This document shows, in pieces, positions 7,416-10,952 of a DNA stretch of 10,952 nucleotides. Position 1 is the stretch's first letter. Every line of letters starts with the position of its first letter. The position numbers were made by a program, and so were the translations under genes. The stretch lies in contig JAMYHX010000823.1 in NCBI GenBank assembly GCA_025529335.1, positions 1 through 10,952 on the forward strand, in the 5' to 3' direction. A model generated the notes under the pieces. The model saw only the letters and a list, made by a program, of their open reading frames with translations. It did no database searches and was not told where the DNA came from. The DNA is from Rhizopus sp. PT2906. Lineage: Eukaryota > Mucoromycota > Mucoromycetes > Mucorales > Rhizopodaceae.

Positions 7416-8755
7416 ATGGTTGCTGATAAAGGAAAAGTACTTCTCGCTTACTCTGGTGGATTGGATACCTCTGTCATCTTGGCATGGCTGATCGAACAAG
7501 GTTATGAAACTATGGCTTACATTGCTGATGTGGGTCAAGAAGAAGACTTTGAAGCTATCAAGAAGAAGGCTCTTGCTGTAGGCGCTAGCAAAGTGTTTGT
7601 TGAGGTAATTCATATACATACAGTGGGATATCATGTATTTATTCTATATATTCTATAGGATCTTAAAGAAGAATTCGTAAAGACCCAAATCTTTCCAGCA
7701 ATTCAAGCCAATGCTGTTTATGAATCAGTCTATCTCTTGGGTACATCCTTGGCTCGTCCTGTAATTGCCCGCAAACAAATTGAAATTGCTGTTCGTGAAG
7801 GCTGTCAATATGTTTCCCACGGTTGTACCGGAAAGGGTAACGACCAGGTTCGTTTCGAGTTGGCTTACTATGCCTTAAAAAATGATATCCAAGTCATTGC
7901 TCCTTGGAGATTACCCAGTAAGTGAATAGGTTTAAGCTGTGTGTGATCTTATACTTATATATGTTATCAGTCTTTTTTGAACGCTTTGCTGGTCGTAGCG
8001 CTCTTTTAGATTTTGCTGCTGAGAAGGGTATCCCTGTGAGTCAGACAAAGGCCAAGCCATGGTCAACCGATGAAAACTTGTTTCACATCTCCTATGAGGC
8101 TGGTATTCTAGAAGATCCTAATGTAACTCCTCCCAAGGAAATGTGGAAGCTCACGGTCGACCCTGAAGATGCTCCCGACAGACCTGAACGCATCACGATT
8201 ACCTTTGAAAAGGGTATCCCTGTCAAGGTCGTCAATCACAACGATGGTCATGAAGAAACTGAACCTGTCAAACTCTTTACCTACCTCAACACAGTCGCCC
8301 GTCGTAACGGAATTGGTCGTATTGATATTGTCGAATCTCGATTTATCGGTGTCAAGTCTCGTGGATGTTACGAAACCCCTGGTGGAACCATTCTTCGTAC
8401 AGCTCACCAAGATCTTGAAGGACTCACTCTGGATGGTCATTTGCGTGCTTATCGTGATCAAAACATTACTATTCCTTATGGTCGTGCTCTTTACAACGGT
8501 CAATACTTTTCACCTGAATGTGAATTTTTGAGTAAAGCAATTCCTTTGACACAAGTCAATGTAACAGGTGATGTCAAATTGAAGCTCTATAAAGGTAATA
8601 CCATCGTCGAAGGTCGTGTCGCTCGTGGACCTGGTGCCAGATTATACGATATGCAAGAATCATCTATGGATGAACAAGGTGGCTATAACCCTGAGGATGC
8701 TAATGGTTTCATCAAGTGTCATGCTATTCGTCTCAAGAAATGGACTCCCCAATAA
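7416..8755 (+). CDS. ARG1: argininosuccinate synthase
   Basis: Joins citrulline and aspartate with ATP to give argininosuccinate, the penultimate step of arginine synthesis; a cytosolic homotetramer in other fungi. Exons 7416-7604, 7659-7917 and 7971-8755 give 410 aa, the usual length. Introns are 54 and 53 nt with clean GT-AG ends (GTAATT...CTATAG, GTAAGT...ATCAG). The N-terminal ATP-pyrophosphatase loop AYSGGLDTS is at residues 11-19. TSLARPVIA (92-100), SHGCTGKGNDQVRFE (116 onward), KPWSTDENLFHIS (178-190) and SYEAGILEDP follow. The C-terminal synthetase part has VGRIDIVE-like and SRGCYETPGGT motifs and ends HAIRLKKWTPQ. All signature blocks are intact. One oddity is the codon split by intron 2, which gives Ile150 in RLP-I-FFERF where yeast and human have Glu. 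A TATA box and a Gcn4-type site lie upstream. Confidence 0.97.
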
Positions 8756-8807
8756 TAATATATGCATATATACATATCCCCTCATTTTTGTGTTGATAGA
8801 GTAAAAT

Positions 8808-8813
8808 AATAAA
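8808..8813 (+). terminator. poly(A) signal of argininosuccinate synthase
   Basis: AATAAA lies 53 bp after the stop codon, in an AT-rich 3' region, at a normal distance for a fungal 3' UTR. Confidence 0.55.
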
Positions 8814-9049
8814 AAGAACCTCTTTTGTGTATACATTAAAACTGCTTCATTTCATCAAATAACTTTTATTAAATAGTTTGTTATCAACCCTTCTGAGTAT
8901 AGAGAAGATCATAAACTAAAGCACTCAGTCACCTTAGAAAGCATAGTCTGTTTCCTAGCTTTCGTACCATTCTAAACCTCAATATTATAAAGACAATTGC
9001 TCAATCAATGCATTAATTAAGGAAATGATATTTTGCTTAAAAGAAAGCT
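8814..9049. other. intergenic, nothing recognised
   Basis: AT-rich sequence with stops in all frames. The transposase relic to the right could have continued here, but no DDE-type motif can be followed. Confidence 0.6.
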
Positions 9050-9275
9050 TTACAAGCATGTTTTAATAATGATATATTCATCCTGATTCACAATACCATC
9101 TATTATCACCAAAGGTCCAAAGCTTCCAGTCCAAAAGCAGTCCCAAACCAAAAAACTATCACGATCCCACTTCACAGTCGGAGCGAAGTACTGGAGGAGA
9201 TGTATAAGCAAACGCTGTGAACTTGCTTTTTTGTTTTGTTTTAAAATTAGGATTGCTATCATCGAAAATTAAGAT
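9050..9275 (-). pseudogene. Tc1/mariner-like transposase fragment
   Basis: From 9275 leftwards the frame reads ILIFDDSNPNF, resembling the (V/I)FSDE block that carries the first catalytic aspartate of DDE Tc1/mariner enzymes. After a frame change the reading continues with VKWDRDSFLVWDCF and GPLVIIDGIVNQDEY. This is the decayed form of the VMVWGCF...GPL..I.G..N...Y block that follows in these transposases. The region with the second aspartate and third acidic residue is not found to the left. Frame break, short length and missing catalytic parts show a dead fragment. Family assignment is by motif memory and is fairly secure. Confidence 0.72.
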
Positions 9276-9371
9276 TCTTGACCTTTAAACCTTTATCAAT
9301 TGTATATACCTTAAAATGCTTTTGAAAACATCGTGACTTTATTGATTGATTGTAAAAATATCAAGTAAACA

Positions 9372-9614
9372 TCAAGCTGACAACAATTTCATAAACAAGG
9401 CTTTTTTATTTATTGCAAACGCTATGCTCCTATTAATTTCGCGATTATCCATTGTTTGCATCAGTTAAAAATCGTGTATTTGTACATTGTTATCTGATTC
9501 CAATAGCTTTACAATAGGTTGATTGTACCTTATATCAAAGTACTTTTCAATATTCGATATGGCTGCTAAAACCTTAATACAGTGCGTACGGCCCCAAATG
9601 GCGGATTTCAAAAA
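9372..9614 (-). pseudogene. broken reading frame, unknown family
   Basis: One minus-strand frame is open for 243 bp except for a single TAA at 9465-9467. The first part includes IKVLAAISNIEKYFDIRYN and QPIVKLLESDNNVQIHDF. After the stop comes MQTMDNREINRSIAFAINK. It is in the same frame as the FDDS block of the Tc1/mariner fragment further left and could be its upstream part, but I see no helix-turn-helix typical of that family. It overlaps the TIR-like sequence at 9580, so part of it may not be coding. Confidence 0.3.
9580..9591. repeat. TIR-like DNA transposon end
   Basis: TA (9578-9579) followed by CAGTGCGTACGG looks like a TA target duplication and the CAGTG start common in Tc1/mariner terminal repeats. 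No inverted partner (CCGTACGCACTG) was seen elsewhere in the window, so the element is truncated, degenerate, or ends outside the window. Confidence 0.4.
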
Positions 9615-9745
9615 TCATTCAGCGATTTCTGAAATCCCAATTGTTGTAAAATAAAAAATTATCCAATCAGCGGTCCTCAAAATCTCAATGAGCGTGTACA
9701 AAATTTCCAAATAGCGTATTGTGAAAAATCAAATAGCAGCATTAG
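9592..9745. repeat. degenerate array with 22-bp period
   Basis: A short core, roughly AAT-N-A-GCG, recurs with GCG (or GCA) starting at 9601, 9622, 9670, 9692, 9714 and 9736. Steps are 21, 48, 22, 22 and 22 bp, so one unit is missing between 9622 and 9670. Each core is followed by an A/T-rich run such as CAAAAT or GAAAAAT. The array begins directly inside the TIR-like end, as expected of subterminal transposase-binding repeats. Confidence 0.5.
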
Positions 9746-9967
9746 GGAAACTTTTGCAATTTTTCTGTTCGGGAACAGCATTTGTGCCTTCCTCCCTATT
9801 CGCCCGAACTTAACCCTATCTAAAATTTCCGTGCAATTTTTAAGGGGAAAATAAAACGCAATATGCTCAAAGATGTTGAAACACTTACAAGAATTATCTA
9901 AGCTAGTGAAGCCGTGCCTGTTGAATACCTTCAAAATATCATTCAGTATTTTGTTAACCAGTTTCAC
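9677..9967 (-). pseudogene. doubtful reading frame, unknown
   Basis: A 96-codon minus-strand frame starts MKLVNKILNDILKVFNRHGF and includes FGRIGRKAQMLFP. Its last 25 codons lie in the 22-bp array, and the frame upstream has several stops. The N-terminal half is moderately protein-like (cysteine and phenylalanine rich), but there is no recognised domain. It may be a relic of the element that owns the array or a chance frame. Confidence 0.2.
9765..9809. repeat. two overlapping inverted repeats
   Basis: CTGTTC (9765-9770) pairs with GAACAG (9773-9778) around two G bases. GTTCGGG (9767-9773) can instead pair with CCCGAAC (9803-9809). The two hairpins share one arm and exclude each other. They lie next to the periodic array and may belong to the same element. 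Confidence 0.4.
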
Positions 9968-10105
9968 AGCTGCCGGGATGAGGTTGCTATATAGACCTTA
10001 CATCTTTTTTGTCTAACATTCAATAATATTACTATTTGAAAAGATACACATTGACTTTTATTTTAGACCTCATTCTTTATTTAAGCATCTACCCCAAAAT
10101 AGCTT

Positions 10106-10290
10106 TTAGCTTTTAAAATACTTGATCCAACATAAACAATCTTTTACAGTAGCAGTATACATTTTAAACTCAATCTCCGTGTCCATCTCTGTGTCTCCAT
10201 TAGCGAGAGCTTCTTTCAGCAGTAGAGGGATGATACGTAAAACAATCTTTATGAGGTTGAATTTATATAAAACGTGAAAATAAATAAATG
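10106..10290 (-). pseudogene. possible coding fragment, unknown
   Basis: A minus-strand frame includes LIKIVLRIIPLLLKEALAN, then GDTEMDTEIEFKMYTATVK, ending CLCWIKYFKS before a TAA at 10106. The acidic, mixed composition is unlike the AT-rich flanks. It has no ATG in a good position and starts just after the stop of the right-hand gene. It could be a further exon, a relic, or chance. I do not recognise it. Confidence 0.28.
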
Positions 10291-10292
10291 CT

Positions 10293-10918
10293 CTAGCATA
10301 AAATATCAGAGGGTATAATTATTGGAGTATTGGGGTTTGAATTTGGGAACCATGTTCCTCGCGTCCAACGCGTGTGAGCATCAGCATCGTCATCATGGGA
10401 TGGTGATCTTTGGTAAGCCGAGCTTTTTGTTTTTTTTTTTTGCTCGGGTCTCTTTCTTAACAGACGCAATCAACAGTTTAGCATTTTTTACAGCCTGATT
10501 CTAGTCTTTTTTTTTTAGTATAGTAATAGAGAAAAGAGTTTAATGAACCAATTTACCTTCATATAATATAATCTTGGCAAACACTTCTTCCTTAACTGTT
10601 GTAAATCTTCAACATGATTAGGGATTAGTATAGATCCAACATATTGAACAGTATAAAGGCCCGGTGCAACTAGTCTCATAATTTTCAACTCCCCATCCAA
10701 CCCTGTCGCTTGAAAACTTGGTATAATCAATCTGCGAGCATCCGATCTGCTGGTATATTGCCTATTGACAATACTATCTAAAATGACCTTTGATTCGCGT
10801 AAGACTTTCTGATGATCGTCTGAAAATTTACCTGGGCCAGATGACCCGTTCGCAAATTCGCCAGTTGAGACATCATTGTTGTATTCAGCTTTGGTGTTAT
10901 TGTTAAAAAGGCAGTTAA
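10293..10918 (-). CDS. partial gene of unknown function, last exon probably frameshifted
   Basis: The minus-strand exon from about 10918 to 10557 encodes about 120 residues, including FSDDHQKVLRESKVILDSIV, RRLIIPSFQATGLDGELK, MRLVAPGLYTVQYVG and HVEDLQQLRKKCLPRLYYMK. It ends at a clear donor, AAG|GTAAAT. An acceptor at 10495 gives a 62-nt intron and the continuation AVKNAKLLIASVKKETRA. After a 12-A run (10430-10441) this frame soon stops at 10393. The neighbouring frame instead stays open to TAG 10293, with KSSAYQRSPSHDDDADAH and WTRGTWFPNSNP. Either one base was gained or lost in the A run, or a longer intron (acceptor near 10452) joins the two. No ATG opens the first exon, so the 5' end is probably beyond the window. 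No domain is recognised; it looks like a lineage-specific protein. Confidence 0.6.
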
Positions 10919-10952
10919 GTCAACCACATGCGAATTAGATTCTTTATTAAGA

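Noticed and set aside
8037..8043. TGAGTCA match to the Gcn4 consensus
   Set aside because: It lies within coding sequence of argininosuccinate synthase and is expected by chance at this density.
8108..8531. Long frames on both strands inside argininosuccinate synthase exon 3
   Set aside because: They are shadows of a well-conserved enzyme frame.
10330..10392. tRNA-like string on the minus strand (GCGTTGGAC...TTCAAACCCC)
   Set aside because: The anticodon stem has no partner and the T stem does not pair. The same bases read well as the C-terminal exon of the right-hand gene.
1..10952. CRISPR array, bacterial operon, rRNA or tRNA genes
   Set aside because: There are no regularly spaced perfect repeats, no ribosome-binding-site organisation and no RNA gene signatures. 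The intron-rich genes show eukaryotic DNA.

Overview
The window looks like nuclear DNA of an early-diverging filamentous fungus, most likely a Mucoromycota/Mucorales species. It is visibly AT-rich. Its genes are cut by many short introns of 45-62 nt with GT-AG ends (one may be GC-AG), and the proteins read as fungal orthologues. The lineage is inferred from gene style and protein similarity; no search was run.

Layout. Positions 1-3144 are mostly a graveyard. A possible truncated reading frame runs off the left edge on the minus strand. An unrecognised decayed minus-strand gene lies at 817-1434. A long decayed Tnp2/CACTA-like transposase lies at 1551-3144, also minus. A short spacer with a hairpin and a T23 tract leads into the gene core.

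The core, 3432-8755, holds three well-supported housekeeping-type genes. First is a 12-exon GYP7-type Rab GTPase-activating protein on plus. Second is a 4-exon phytanoyl-CoA-dioxygenase-family protein on minus, which converges on GYP7 and overlaps its stop end by 11 bp. Third is a 3-exon argininosuccinate synthase on plus, divergent from the dioxygenase across a 454-bp shared promoter with two TATA boxes and a Gcn4/CPC1-type TGACTCA site. The exon structures were worked out by hand from splice signals and family similarity.

Positions 8756-10952 return to relics, all on minus: a Tc1/mariner-like transposase fragment, other broken reading frames, and a TIR-like end next to an array with 22-bp periodicity. 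At the right edge is part of a gene of unknown function whose last exon appears shifted at a 12-A run.

The genes do not form one pathway. GYP7 acts in endolysosomal/vacuolar Rab traffic, the dioxygenase substrate is unknown, and argininosuccinate synthase makes arginine. The points most worth checking are a glycine in place of the catalytic arginine finger in GYP7, a palindrome giving AATAAA on both strands where the two convergent genes overlap, a 51-nt stop-free intron in the dioxygenase, and the periodic TIR-side array. I saw no clear sign of a wholly new multi-gene system.
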